Shown piece after piece: positions 47,242 to 56,972 of a stretch of DNA of 64,000 nt. Within the stretch, counting starts at the first letter, position 1. The number at the start of each line of letters is the position of its first letter. The notes beneath the pieces were generated by a model that was given only the letters and a program-made list of their open reading frames with translations, had not been told where the DNA came from and searched no databases. Both the position numbers and the translations under genes were made by a program. The DNA is from Phenylobacterium sp. (GTDB lineage Bacteria > Pseudomonadota > Alphaproteobacteria > Caulobacterales > Caulobacteraceae), in the NCBI GenBank assembly GCA_017991675.1, contig JAGOQB010000001.1:372001-436000 (forward strand). Reading direction: 5' to 3'.

Positions 47242-48600
47242 TTAGGCGCTGTAGCCTTCCGGCATGTCGTCTTCCTTCAGAAGGTCGTCCTTGGAGACCT
47301 TCTCGTCGGTCACGGTCGCCTTTTCGACGATCAGGTCGACGACCTTGTCCTCGAAGATCGGGGCGCGCAGCTGGGCCTGCATCCCGGCGTTCTGGCGGAA
47401 CATGTCGAAGATCTGCTGGGCCTGCTGGCCATAGCGCATGGCTTCCTGGCGCATGGCGTCCAGCAGCTCCTGGTCGGTGACCTGGACGTTGTTGACGCGG
47501 CCGATCTCGGCCAGCACCAGGCCCAGGCGCACGCGGCGCTCGGCGATCTTGCGGTACTCGGTCTGCAGCTGGTCGTCCGACTTCTCGGCGTCTTCCGGCG
47601 GCAGGCCGCCACGTTCCTTGTCGGCCTGAACCTGTTGCCAGATGGCGTTGAACTCGGCTTCCACCATCTTCGGCGGCAGCGGGAAGTCGTGCTTCTCGTC
47701 GAGCACGTCCAGCAGGGCGCGCTTCAGCTTGAAGCGCGAGGCGCCGGCGTACTGCGACTCCAGGTTCGACTTCAGCAGTTCCTTGAGCTTCTCCAGGCTC
47801 TCGACGCCCAGACGCTCGGCCAGGGCGTCGTCCGCCTTGGCGTCGACCGGGGCGCGGACTTCCTTCACCGTGGTGGTGAATTCGGCGTCCTTGCCGGCCA
47901 GGTTGGCGGCTTGGTAGTCGGCCGGGAACGCGACCTTCACGATGACTTCATCGCCCGGCTTGGCGCCGACCAGCTGGTCTTCGAAGCCCGGGATGAACTG
48001 GCCCGAACCCAGGGTCAGTTCCGAATCCTCGGCGGTGCCGCCCTGGAAGGCTTCGCCGTCGATGCGGCCGACGAAGTCGATCAGCAGCTGGTCGCCGTCC
48101 TTGGCCTTCAGCGACTTGCCGGTGCGCGGCTCGTAGGTGCGGCTTTGCTTGGCCAGCTCGTCCAGCGCCTCGTCGACCTCGGCCTCAGTGGGCTCGTAGA
48201 CCGGGCGGGTCAGGGCGATCTTGGAAAGGTCGGTCGGCTCGAAGTCCGGCATGATCTCCAGCGAGATCTCGTAGGACAGGTCGGCCTTGCCGTCGATCAC
48301 CTGGGCGATGTCGCCTTCCGGCTTCAGGTCGGGCTCGCTGGCCGGACGCAGCTTGTTCTCTTCCAGCACCTTCTGGGTGGTTTCCGAGATCGTCTGCTCG
48401 ACCACTTCAGCCATCAGGGCCTTGCCGTGCACGCGGCGGACGTGGGCGGCGGGCACCTTGCCGGGGCGGAAGCCCTTGATGTTGAGCTGGGGCGTGATCT
48501 CGACGATCCGCGCCTCGAGCCGCTCGTTCAGGTCCGCGACCGGGACGGTCACGCCGTAGACGCGGCTCAGGCCTTCGCCAGACTTTTCAACGATCTGCAT
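47242..48600 (-). CDS. tig: Trigger factor
   Basis: A 452-residue ribosome-associated chaperone with peptidyl-prolyl isomerase activity. The ribosome-binding loop is in [17 protein letters not shown] (GFRxGKxP). The PPIase domain lies at about 150-250 ([38 protein letters not shown]), and the C-terminal arms are long and helical. ATG 48600 gives MQIVEKS as in relatives; ATG 48606 would add two residues. It is followed by clpP in the standard tig-clpP order. Confidence 0.97.
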   Translation of the reverse strand: MQIVEKSGEGLSRVYGVTVPVADLNERLEARIVEITPQLNIKGFRPGKVPAAHVRRVHGKALMAEVVEQTISETTQKVLEENKLRPASEPDLKPEGDIAQVIDGKADLSYEISLEIMPDFEPTDLSKIALTRPVYEPTEAEVDEALDELAKQSRTYEPRTGKSLKAKDGDQLLIDFVGRIDGEAFQGGTAEDSELTLGSGQFIPGFEDQLVGAKPGDEVIVKVAFPADYQAANLAGKDAEFTTTVKEVRAPVDAKADDALAERLGVESLEKLKELLKSNLESQYAGASRFKLKRALLDVLDEKHDFPLPPKMVEAEFNAIWQQVQADKERGGLPPEDAEKSDDQLQTEYRKIAERRVRLGLVLAEIGRVNNVQVTDQELLDAMRQEAMRYGQQAQQIFDMFRQNAGMQAQLRAPIFEDKVVDLIVEKATVTDEKVSKDDLLKEDDMPEGYSA

Positions 48601-48764
48601 CGACATTCTCGAATTCCGGAGTGCGGCGCGGGCTCGCGCCGGCAGGTCCGCCCTAGGGTGAAAAGGTGGTCGCCGCCGAACGAGCGGCGGCGAGCGGGCG
48701 CTCTTATGTCATTTCGCAGCCCCTAGTCCAAGCGCAAAGACGGCTCCGCCTGCCGCGGCAAGGC

Positions 48765-49727
48765 CTAGCCGGCCCTGGCGGTCTGCGTCGCAACCTCGCC
48801 GCCGCGGCCCCGTAACGCCCCCGGCGACACGCCCAGATGCCGCTTGAAGGCGCGGCTGAAGGCCGGTCCCGACTCATAGCCCAGCCGTCCCCCGACCTCG
48901 GCGATGCTCAGGCCTTCTTCGGTCAGCAGGCTGCTCGCCAGGTACATGCGCCAGCGGGCGATGTACCGCGCCGGCGACACCCCGAGCACGCGGGTGAAGC
49001 GTTCGGCGAAGATCGTGCGCGACAGCCCGGCCGTCCGCGCCAGGGTCTCGATCGACCAGTTGTGCGCCGGATCTTGATGAATCGCCGCCAGCGCCCGGCC
49101 GATCTTCGGATCACGGATCGCGGCCATCCAGCCCTCGGCCTCACGGCCGCCGTCGCGCACCCAGGCCCTGATCAGACGGGTGATGACCACGTCAGCCAGC
49201 CGCGACAGCACGGTGGCCGCGCCGATGTTCTGATCCAGCACCTCGTCGGCCATCGCCGCCAGCAGCACCGCCAGGGTCGGGTCGCTCCTCGCCCCGGCGA
49301 CCGACACCACCGTCGGCATCAGGTCGAGCAGCGGATTGAGGCAGGGCTCGCGGAAGCGCACGCTGCAGCAGGCGAGAACGACATCGCCCTGCCCCGCCCC
49401 GTCCGGCCCCGTCCCTTCAAGCTGATAGACGCGCTCGCCGATCGCCCTGGCCGGCAGGTTGGAGAAACAGGTGACCCGTCCATGTTCGGTGTCGCTCAGG
49501 CAATGGGTCTCGCCCTTGGGCAGCAGCACCGCGTCGCCGGCCGACAGCGGCATCGGCGGCTGGCCGTCCACGCGCAGCCAGCAACGGCCCTCGACCACGA
49601 AGTGCAGTCGGGCTGCGCCGTCCTTCGGAAAGTTGACTCCCCACGGCCCGGCCAGGCGGCAGCAGCCATAGGAGACGCCCACGATCCTCAGGTCCCGCAG
49701 GATGCGGCTGAGCGGATCTTCGTCCAT
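48765..49727 (-). CDS. AraC-family transcriptional regulator with cupin N-terminal domain
   Basis: A 320-residue regulator. The N-terminal cupin is at about 30-140 (ARLHFVVEGRCWLRVDGQPP, LSAGDAVLLPKGETH), and the C-terminal double HTH at about 215-310 (WSIETLARTAGLSRTIFAER, EVGGRLGYESGPAFSRAFKR). The cupin and HTH wording fits AraC regulators annotated as controlling nearby transporters or oxidoreductases. ATG 49727 is taken; an in-frame ATG at 49844 would add a 39-residue Pro/Arg-rich lead. It is directly downstream of the broken MFS gene, which may be its target. Confidence 0.88.
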   Translation of the reverse strand: MDEDPLSRILRDLRIVGVSYGCCRLAGPWGVNFPKDGAARLHFVVEGRCWLRVDGQPPMPLSAGDAVLLPKGETHCLSDTEHGRVTCFSNLPARAIGERVYQLEGTGPDGAGQGDVVLACCSVRFREPCLNPLLDLMPTVVSVAGARSDPTLAVLLAAMADEVLDQNIGAATVLSRLADVVITRLIRAWVRDGGREAEGWMAAIRDPKIGRALAAIHQDPAHNWSIETLARTAGLSRTIFAERFTRVLGVSPARYIARWRMYLASSLLTEEGLSIAEVGGRLGYESGPAFSRAFKRHLGVSPGALRGRGGEVATQTARAG

Positions 49728-49881
49728 CGCCCGACGCAGATCCGAGACGGGCGGGCTGAGCTGGGCCTGGAGATTGGCTGGGCGCACGCGCGGGTCCTCT
49801 CGCGTCAGGCGTCCAGAGATGTGGTCGCCGGGCGGCAGAACCATGCCCGGCCTTCCACTTTTCTGTGCCGTTCGTCCGGAT

Positions 49882-51097
49882 CTAGGCCGCGCACGCGGCG
49901 CTCTGCGCCCTCCGACGCCGGCGCATCGCCGCCACCAGGCAGACCCCCACCGCCGCCGCGCCGCCGCAATAGGCCGAGGCGCTGAGGACCCCGAAACGAT
50001 CGACCAGCAGGCCGCCGGCCACCGCCCCGGTGGCGATCGCCACCTGGAAGGCAGCGGTTAGCAGCCCTCCGGCCAGTTCGGGCCGGTCGGGGACGTCCGT
50101 CACCATCCAGGCCTGGAACCCGACAGGCAGCATCGCGAACGCCAGGCCCCACAGGGTCAGCGCGCCGGCCGCGATCCACGGCGTAGACCCCAGAAGCACC
50201 AGCGCCGCCATGGCGCCGGTCATCAGCCCCGCCCCGGCGATGATCGCGAGCTTCGGATCGCGCTCGGCCAGGAACGCGCCGACGAAGTTGCCGATGAACC
50301 CGGCGCAGCCGAAGGCCAGCAGCACCAGCGAGATCGCCGCGACGTCGAGGCGCACCGCCTGCTCCAGCACCGGACGGATGTAGGTGAAGCCCGCGAAATG
50401 ACCGGAAATCACCACCAGCACCGAGACCAGCACCACCATCGCACGCGGGCGGAGGGCGATCCGCCAGTCCGGCGGTCGCCGTCGGCTTCAACTTGGGCAG
50501 GGTGATCCAGAGCGCCGCCAGCGCCAGCACGCCGACCAGCCCGGCGATCAGGAAGGCCGTCCGCCAGCCCCAGACGTCTCCGACATAGGCGCCCAGCGGC
50601 GCGGCCGAGACGGTGGCCACCGTCACCCCGGTGAACACGATGGACATGGCGCGCGGCAACACAGGCATCGGGACCAGCCGCATGGCCGTCGCCGCGGCCA
50701 TCGACCAGAAGCCGCCGAGACTGATCCCCAGAATGACTCGCGCAGCGAGCAGCATCGGCAGATTGACCGCCGCCGCCGTCATCAGGTTGGACACGCTGAG
50801 CAGCATCAGCAGTCCCAGCATCACCAGCCGCCGGTCCCATCGGCTGGTGACCACCGGAACCAGCAGGGCGGCGATCGCCCCGACCACCGCCGTGGCGGTG
50901 ACCGCCTGTCCGGCCGCGCCCAGGCTGACGCCAAGGTCGCTGGCCAAGGGGGTGAGCACGCTGGGGGGCAGGAACTCGGCCGCAACCAGACCGAAGACGC
51001 TGAGCGACAGCGCCGCTACGCCGCCCCAGGCCGGTCGCGCAGGGTCGGCGGCGTCTTGGCTGGCCCCGGCGGGCCGATCGGACTGGACTTCAAGCAT
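49882..51097 (-). pseudogene. MFS transporter (DHA1 type) with a frameshift
   Basis: A roughly 400-residue transporter in two frames. The 5' part from ATG 51097 reads well (LSLSVFGLVAAEFLPPSVLT, RRLVMLGLLMLLSVSNLM, VYVGDVWGWR-type motif C region) to about 50472. The frame then turns to nonsense (PPPACDGGAG), while the -1 frame resumes the family with WRIALRPRAMVVLVSVLVV and continues to the stop at 49882 (ALLG..., AFQVAIATGAVAGGLLVD). One extra base, or two missing, near 50470 explains it. It is either a decayed gene or a sequencing error. GGAGA precedes the ATG. Confidence 0.85.
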
Positions 51098-51223
51098 GGG
51101 CGTCTCCGGTTGGCGCCCGGAGGTAGGCGGCGGCCATCGGCGTCTCAATGTCAGCTTGTCCGGAAGAACTGACCGATCGTCCGGGCGCGCCTCGGACGCC
51201 GGGCTCCTGCCACCAGGAGCCAA

Positions 51224-51308
51224 TGGTGCGGGCGAGAGGACTCGAACCTCCACGCCTTGCGGCGCTGGAACCTAAATCCAGTGCGTCTACCAGTTCCGCC
51301 ACACCCGC
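51224..51308 (-). tRNA. tRNA-Leu (TAG)
   Basis: An 85-nt class II tRNA with encoded CCA. The acceptor stem GCGGGTG pairs with CGCCCGC (one G-T). The anticodon loop TTTAGGT in stem CTGGA/TCCAG gives TAG, and a variable arm of about 12 nt (CGCCGCAAGGCG) is present. T arm GGTTCGAGTCC. Confidence 0.95.
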
Positions 51309-51508
51309 AACGTCCGCTGCATAGGGCGTTGCCCCCTGCCAAGGCAAGAGCCGCTCGCAGCCCCCCGCCGAAACGGCAGCCGCGCGCATTGGACGCACGC
51401 GCTGCGCCGACCTGTTGTGGCGGGCGCGAGCCGACGAGGCTATCGAGGTTCGGGGCGCAATACGTGGCCGCCGGCGGGTCGCCGGCGAACATCCAGGCGG
51501 AGTCCCCC

Positions 51509-51688
51509 ATGTCCGGTCTTGAGCGTCTTCAGGCGCGTGCGAATGCGCGCCGCGGCCAGCTTGGACGCCGCACCCTGGCGATCATCGTCTTGAGCGGCTT
51601 CCTGGCCCTGGGCATGGCGCTGGAACTGGCGAACCGCGGCCAAGCCCCCGCGATCGATGGCCAGCCCGAGGCCGTCTCACCGCGATAA
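51509..51688 (+). CDS. Small single-pass membrane protein, 59 aa
   Basis: A 59-residue protein with a basic N-terminus (ARANARRGQLGRR) and one hydrophobic helix at about 22-40 (TLAIIVLSGFLALGMALEL), then a polar tail. GGCGGAG lies 7-13 bases before the ATG. The coding call rests on ribosome site, topology and codon composition; no family is recognised. A second micro membrane gene follows in the same direction 53 bp later. Confidence 0.6.
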   Translation: MSGLERLQARANARRGQLGRRTLAIIVLSGFLALGMALELANRGQAPAIDGQPEAVSPR

Positions 51689-51741
51689 CCCGGAACGTCG
51701 GCCGCTGCGATCGCGTTCAATCGGCGAACCGGAGCCGGATC

Positions 51742-51894
51742 ATGGAAACCATCAAAGAGCGCCGCAGAACCTACGAGACGACCGGCCGGAGCACCGAGCA
51801 CGCCGTGCTGCTTGTGCTTCTGCTCGCCGTCTCGGGCCTGTTCGCCGGGTTCTCGATCGCGACCTTCATCGGCGTGTTGTCGGGCGCGGGCTGA
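51742..51894 (+). CDS. Small single-pass membrane protein, 50 aa
   Basis: A 50-residue protein with a charged start (METIKERRRTYETTGRSTE) and a hydrophobic helix (VLLVLLLAVSGLFAGFSIAT). GGAG lies 8-11 bases before the ATG. It ends 7 bp before the convergent LysE stop. No family recognised; it pairs with the preceding micro-gene in size, topology and direction. Confidence 0.55.
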   Translation: METIKERRRTYETTGRSTEHAVLLVLLLAVSGLFAGFSIATFIGVLSGAG

Positions 51895-51901
51895 CGGCGC
51901 G

Positions 51902-52522
51902 CTAGCGTGCGCCCCACAGCTCCAGCGCCACCGGCAGCAGCGATAGGACCAGCAACAGCGCCATCCCGACGTTGAAGGCCCGCAGGACGGCCGGTCGGTC
52001 GAGAAAGCGCCGCAGACCGACGCCGAATCCGGTCCAACTGGCGACGCACGGCAGGTTGATCGCCGTGAAGATCACCGACACCACCAGGATGTTCGCCACG
52101 TAGCCGTCGCGCGGCGCATAGGCGGTCACCGCGCCGAGCGCCATCGCCCAGGCCTTCGGATTGACCCACTGAAAGGCGGCCGCCTGCAGGAAGGTCTGCG
52201 GCCGGGCGCCCGCCTCCCCCATGCCAAGCCCCGATGAGGTCGCGATCTTCCAGGCGAGCCAGAGCAGGTAGAGCCCGCCCGCGACGGCCAACACGTCATG
52301 TAATTCCGGATAGGCCGCGAACAGCCCGCCCAGTCCCAGCCCCACGGCGACCACCAGCAACAGGAATCCCCCGGAGACGCCGATCATGTGCGGGATCGAG
52401 GCGCGGAAGCCGAAATTGGCGCCCGAGGCCATCAGCATCGTGTTGTTCGGCCCCGGGGTGATCGAGGAGACGAAGGCGAACAGCGCCAGCGCCGCCAGGA
52501 GTTCGGGGGTAAGCGAGGACAT
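51902..52522 (-). CDS. LysE-family amino-acid exporter
   Basis: A 206-residue polytopic exporter. It opens FVSSITPGPNNTMLMASGAN, the conserved LysE/RhtB signature with the GPN motif near residue 27, followed by five to six helices and FQWVNPKAWAMALGAVTAYA. The family exports amino acids such as lysine, threonine or homoserine; the substrate is undetermined. ATG 52522 (after GGAG) is used, with an alternative four codons upstream. The region 52523-52771 holds the terminator at 52573 and no gene. Confidence 0.9.
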   Translation of the reverse strand: MSSLTPELLAALALFAFVSSITPGPNNTMLMASGANFGFRASIPHMIGVSGGFLLLVVAVGLGLGGLFAAYPELHDVLAVAGGLYLLWLAWKIATSSGLGMGEAGARPQTFLQAAAFQWVNPKAWAMALGAVTAYAPRDGYVANILVVSVIFTAINLPCVASWTGFGVGLRRFLDRPAVLRAFNVGMALLLVLSLLPVALELWGAR

Positions 52523-52563
52523 GGGAGGCTCCATCGGATGGCGATCCGGCGGCGGACATGGGC

Positions 52564-52602
52564 TCCAAAAGCAAAACCCCTCCCGTCGCCGGGAGGGGTT
52601 TT
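52564..52602 (-). terminator. Terminator downstream of the nnrDE gene
   Basis: A perfect 13-bp stem (52573-52585 with 52590-52602, 4-nt loop). T runs are present on both sides (TTTT then GCTTTTGG on the minus strand). It lies about 170 bp past the nnrDE stop, before lysE. Confidence 0.8.
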
Positions 52603-52771
52603 CTGCTGTGCGTCAGGTCTGATCGACCCTAGACGCCCCCGCCCTCCCAAACACGCATGATCATCCGCCCGGCGATTACCGGACGGCCGATAGCCGCGAT
52701 GGCGGCTGCGCGTTGGAGGTTCGAGGTCATCACGACGGGCGTTACCACGCCCCGCGCGGCCTGGCCACTGT

Positions 52772-54223
52772 CTAGCCGAGGCGTCCTTCGTAGAGACGGC
52801 GCAGGATGCTCGGCGCCAGGCCCGGCAGGTCCTCGGCGATCAGCCCCGGCCCATGCAGCTCGGCCGCCTCAGCATGGATCCAGGCGCCCGCGCAGGCCGC
52901 CTCGAAGCTCTCCATGCCCTGGGCGATCAGCGAGCCGATGAAGCCCGCCAGCACGTCGCCCGAGCCTGCCGTCGCCAGCCACGGCGAACCGTTGGCGTTG
53001 ACGCAGGCGCGTCCGTCCGGGGCGGCGATGACGGTGTCGGCGCCCTTCAGCAGCACGATGGCGTCGGCCTGCTGCGCCGCACGACGGGCCGCGGCGATGC
53101 GGTCCGGCGCCTCCTTCAACAGGCCAGGGAACAGCCGCTCGAACTCGCCAGGGTGCGGGGTGAGCACGTCGTCCACGTCCAGAACCGAGAACAGCTCCTC
53201 CGGATCGTCGCGGAAGACGGTGATGGCGTCGGCGTCGATGACCAGCGCCGCGCCGGTCCGCGCCAAGGCCAGGACGTTGACCAGGGTGTTCTCGGTGACG
53301 CCCGCCGCCGGGCCGATAATGGCGGCGTCGACGTCCGCGGCGGCCTGCTCGAGCTCGGCTTCGGTGTCGAAGCCCTTGAGCATCACCGCCTCCAGGTGGG
53401 CGGCGTTCACCGACAGCGCCTCGCTCGGCGACAGCAGAGTGACGACGCCTGCTCCCATCCGCAGCCCCGCCCGCGCCGACAAGCGCGCCGCTCCGGTGCT
53501 CCAGGCCTCGCCCGACACCACCACCAGGCGGCCGCGCGCGTGTTTGTGGGAATTGGGCTTGGGCCAGGGAAAGCCGGCCAGCCAGGCTTCCGGGCCGTTC
53601 TCGATCAGATCGCTGGCCGTCTCGGCCAGGCCGATGTCGGCCACCACCACCTCGCCGCAGAGCTCATGCCCGGGCTGCAGCACGTGAGCGGGCTTCTTGG
53701 CGTGGAAGGTCACCGTCAGGCCGGCGACCACCACCGGACCGCGCGGATCGCCCGTGTCGCCCGGCAGGCCGGACGGGACGTCCACCGCGACGACGCTCTC
53801 GGGATATGCGGCCAGGCGCCCGGCCATGACCGCCGCCTCGCCGTTGAGCGGCCGCGCCAGCCCCGCCCCGAACATGGCGTCGATGTAGAGACGCGCCTCC
53901 AGCGGCGCGTCCCAGGCGCTCAGGCCGCCGTCCCAGAGGGCGGCCGCCGCCTTGGCGTCGGCGCTCTGCGGCTCGCCCAGCGCCCGCACCTCGACCGGCC
54001 AGCCGCGGGCCTTGAGCAGCCTGGCCGCCACATAGCCGTCGCCGCCATTGTTGCCCGGCCCGCACAGCACGCAGACCGAACGCTGCGAGAAGCGCTCGGC
54101 GATGGCGTCGGCGACGGCCGCGCCGGCGCGCTCCATCAGTTCGGATCCGGGCGTGCCCGCCGCGATGGCCAAGCGATCAGCCGCGGCGATTTCCGCGACC
54201 GTGAGAATCTTGCGCGCAGCCAC
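52772..54223 (-). CDS. nnrDE: Bifunctional NAD(P)HX epimerase/dehydratase
   Basis: A 483-residue fusion that repairs hydrated NAD(P)H. The N-terminal epimerase half (about 1-215) has VCVLCGPGNNGGDGYVAARL and VVAVDVPSGLPGDTGD. The C-terminal dehydratase half (about 225-483) has AIIGPAAGVTENTL, VLTPHPGEFERLFPG, VLLKGADTVIAAPDG and ATAGSGDVLAGFIGSL, where the Asp of GSGD is catalytic. The dehydratase half uses ADP (or ATP) to restore NADH/NADPH. The start is GTG 54223. Length is standard for the fusion. Confidence 0.95.
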   Translation of the reverse strand: MAARKILTVAEIAAADRLAIAAGTPGSELMERAGAAVADAIAERFSQRSVCVLCGPGNNGGDGYVAARLLKARGWPVEVRALGEPQSADAKAAAALWDGGLSAWDAPLEARLYIDAMFGAGLARPLNGEAAVMAGRLAAYPESVVAVDVPSGLPGDTGDPRGPVVVAGLTVTFHAKKPAHVLQPGHELCGEVVVADIGLAETASDLIENGPEAWLAGFPWPKPNSHKHARGRLVVVSGEAWSTGAARLSARAGLRMGAGVVTLLSPSEALSVNAAHLEAVMLKGFDTEAELEQAAADVDAAIIGPAAGVTENTLVNVLALARTGAALVIDADAITVFRDDPEELFSVLDVDDVLTPHPGEFERLFPGLLKEAPDRIAAARRAAQQADAIVLLKGADTVIAAPDGRACVNANGSPWLATAGSGDVLAGFIGSLIAQGMESFEAACAGAWIHAEAAELHGPGLIAEDLPGLAPSILRRLYEGRLG

Positions 54224-54241
54224 GGCCGCTCCTCGTCTGCC

Positions 54242-54811
54242 CTAAAGGACCTGCGTAGAGGCTTCGCGCCCCCGCTCCACCAAGGTCAAGCGCTCGCCGT
54301 CGGTTTCAAGGGTCGAGATCGAGGCGTGATCCGGGCGGAAGACGAGAACGCGCTCGTCGCCATCCAGATGCGAGATCGCCGCATTGATCGCCACGTAGTG
54401 CGAGAACACCGCCGCCCCGCCCTTGGCCTGCAAGGCGTTCACGACGTCGCCGCGCCAAGCCTCGTAGTCGAGATCGCCCTCGACGTCCTTCCAGCGGCCC
54501 TGGAAGACGCCGCGCAGCCAGGCCGGCCGCTCCTCCGCGCTGAGCGCCTTCGGGGTCGGAATCTCGCCGACCAACGGATCGATCTCGACCTCCACCCCCA
54601 ACGCCGCGGCGGTCGGCGCGGCCGTCTCGCGGCAGCGGCGCAGCGGCGAGCTAAACACGCGCCGAGGGCGCTCCGCCTCCGGCAAGCTCATCAGATAGTC
54701 GCGGGCGGCTTCCGCCTGCGCCTGACCCGCCGCGTCCAGACCGGGGTCCTCGTCGGCCTCGCCCCAGACGGCGGCCGGCTTGCCATGGCGGATCAGGTAC
54801 AGTCGGGACAT
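54242..54811 (-). CDS. Histidine phosphatase superfamily protein
   Basis: A 189-residue phosphoglycerate-mutase-fold phosphatase. Catalytic RHG is in LYLIRHGKPAAVWGE (His near residue 8), FSSPLRRCRETAAP provides the second Arg, and AVFSHYVAINAAI the second His. Members dephosphorylate sugars, nucleotides or proteins; the substrate is not deducible. It lies 4 bp after the thiolase-like gene and 18 bp before nnrDE, suggesting a three-gene operon. Confidence 0.88.
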   Translation of the reverse strand: MSRLYLIRHGKPAAVWGEADEDPGLDAAGQAQAEAARDYLMSLPEAERPRRVFSSPLRRCRETAAPTAAALGVEVEIDPLVGEIPTPKALSAEERPAWLRGVFQGRWKDVEGDLDYEAWRGDVVNALQAKGGAAVFSHYVAINAAISHLDGDERVLVFRPDHASISTLETDGERLTLVERGREASTQVL

Positions 54812-54815
54812 CAGA

Positions 54816-56354
54816 TCAATCCGGTACGAAGATGTTGCGGCTTCCGTCCTCGGAACGGCTGACGGTTCCGGTGCGGCCGACCGCTTCCTTAGCCTCAAGT
54901 CCGGCCAGCGTCGCCTCGTCCGTGGGCGTGTTGGCCACAAAGCGCCGGCCCTCGGAGTCGCGTCCGACGACGATCCCCATCATGTAGCCCTCGCGCCCGT
55001 GCACCACCGTATAGGTTTCGATTGTGGCTGCGCCATTTGGCTCTTCGATGACAGTCGGGTGCGGCAGGGCGTCGATCTGCGCCTGGATGACCTTCGGATC
55101 CTGCCGCTCGAACGGGCCCTTGGGCGGGGTGGTCGAATAGACGCCGGTCGACTGCTTGGTCAGGAACCAGCCGTTCGCGGTCACCAGGCCGTAGGATCCG
55201 GGGTCGTCGCGCAGCCGCTGCATCATCACCGCGATGGAGTGCATGGCGTAGTTGTTGCCGGGTCCGCCCATATAGGGCAGCCCGCCGGTGACCGTCAGGC
55301 CGCGAGGATCGTCCAGCGCCAGGCCCAGCTCCTCGGCGCCGACCTCCACCGCGACCGGGAAGCAGGAATAGAGGTCGATGTGGCCGATGTCGGCCAGGCC
55401 CACGCCGGACATCTCCAGCGCCCGCTTGCCGGTCAGCCGCATGGCCGGGCTCGAATGGAAATTCTGACGGTCCAGCGGATACCAGAGGTCCGAGGCGTCG
55501 GCGCAGCCGTGCAGATAGACGAGCTTGTCTTCCGCCACGCCGAGTTCACGGGCGGTCTTCAGGCTGGCGACCAGCACGCCGGCCGACTGGTCCACCTCCA
55601 TGATGGCGTTCAGGTACTTGGTGTAGGGGAAGCCGACCATGCGGTTGCGGTCGGTCACCTCGACCAGCTCCTGCGCCGAACGCTCGACCGGGAACCAGGC
55701 TTCGGGGTTCTGGGCGGCGACCTTGCTGAACGGCGCGAACAGTTCGCCGAGCCGCTTCTGGTGGTCGGGGATCGAGCGTCCGTCCCGCGCCCGCAGCGCG
55801 TTCTCGAACAGCGGGTAGCAGTTGATGGGCCGGCCCAGGCCGTGCTTGGCCTCGTAGGCCGTCACGCCCGGCCGCGGATCGCCGATCCGTTCGGGCGCCG
55901 GCAGTTCCTCAGCGTCGTCCCAGTCGGCGAAGCCCAGGCCCTTGGTCAGCCGCTTGGTGGCCGAGCCGAGAAACTCGCAACCGACCACCAGGGCCAGGTC
56001 GGTCTCGCCCTTGGCGATGCGCTCGCTGACGATGTTGACCAGCTGCTGGGGGCTGTTGCCGCCCATGTGGGAATAGACGGCGTATTTCGGATCGGCGCCG
56101 ATGCGCTTAGCCAAGGTCGCCGGCGGATTGGTCGAGTGCGGGACCAGCCGCCCGCCCCCGGGCGCGTCGATCGTGAAGCCGACCACCGCCAAGGTATCGA
56201 TCTTCGAAAGCTTTTCCGGATCGAGGCCGGCGTCCTGCGCGGCGCGTTCCGCCGCAATCTTCAGCAATGCCGTCGGGGAAGGCGAAGCCGCCGGATCGCC
56301 CCGATAGGTGAATTGGCCCGCTCCGATGAGAACTGGGGTCCGCTCGTCCATCAT
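54816..56354 (-). CDS. Thiolase-like protein (SCP2-thiolase/TLP1 type) with additional C-terminal domain
   Basis: A 512-residue thiolase-fold protein annotated in many genomes as acetyl-CoA acetyltransferase. It starts ERTPVLIGAGQFTYRGDP and has CFPVAVEVGAEELGLALDD then GGLPYMGGPGNNYAMHSIAV. The position where thiolases have the nucleophilic Cys reads YSHMGGNSPQQLVN, with no Cys. An extra C-terminal domain of about 90 residues follows (TYTVVHGREGYMMGIVVGRD). The pattern fits mycobacterial thiolase-like protein 1, which lacks normal thiolase activity, so its role is uncertain, perhaps in acyl-CoA binding or lipid/sterol metabolism. GGGGAGGG precedes the ATG at 56354. Confidence 0.85.
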   Translation of the reverse strand: MMDERTPVLIGAGQFTYRGDPAASPSPTALLKIAAERAAQDAGLDPEKLSKIDTLAVVGFTIDAPGGGRLVPHSTNPPATLAKRIGADPKYAVYSHMGGNSPQQLVNIVSERIAKGETDLALVVGCEFLGSATKRLTKGLGFADWDDAEELPAPERIGDPRPGVTAYEAKHGLGRPINCYPLFENALRARDGRSIPDHQKRLGELFAPFSKVAAQNPEAWFPVERSAQELVEVTDRNRMVGFPYTKYLNAIMEVDQSAGVLVASLKTARELGVAEDKLVYLHGCADASDLWYPLDRQNFHSSPAMRLTGKRALEMSGVGLADIGHIDLYSCFPVAVEVGAEELGLALDDPRGLTVTGGLPYMGGPGNNYAMHSIAVMMQRLRDDPGSYGLVTANGWFLTKQSTGVYSTTPPKGPFERQDPKVIQAQIDALPHPTVIEEPNGAATIETYTVVHGREGYMMGIVVGRDSEGRRFVANTPTDEATLAGLEAKEAVGRTGTVSRSEDGSRNIFVPD

Positions 56355-56435
56355 TTCCCTCCCCTCGGCGATTGATCGGCCGCCATGGGGGCCGCCGAAC
56401 AGACGCGAACAGTATGTTTCCGGCAATGATCGTGA

Positions 56436-56933
<498 letters not shown>

Positions 56934-56972
56934 CGACTTTTAGCTATCGGACTTCTTCAAGGGGATAAGACC

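Noticed and set aside
49805-50470. Continuous 482-residue reading of the MFS gene through the frameshift
   Set aside because: After residue ~260 it becomes Gly/Arg/Ala-rich low-complexity sequence with no membrane segments, while the other frame carries the real family sequence.
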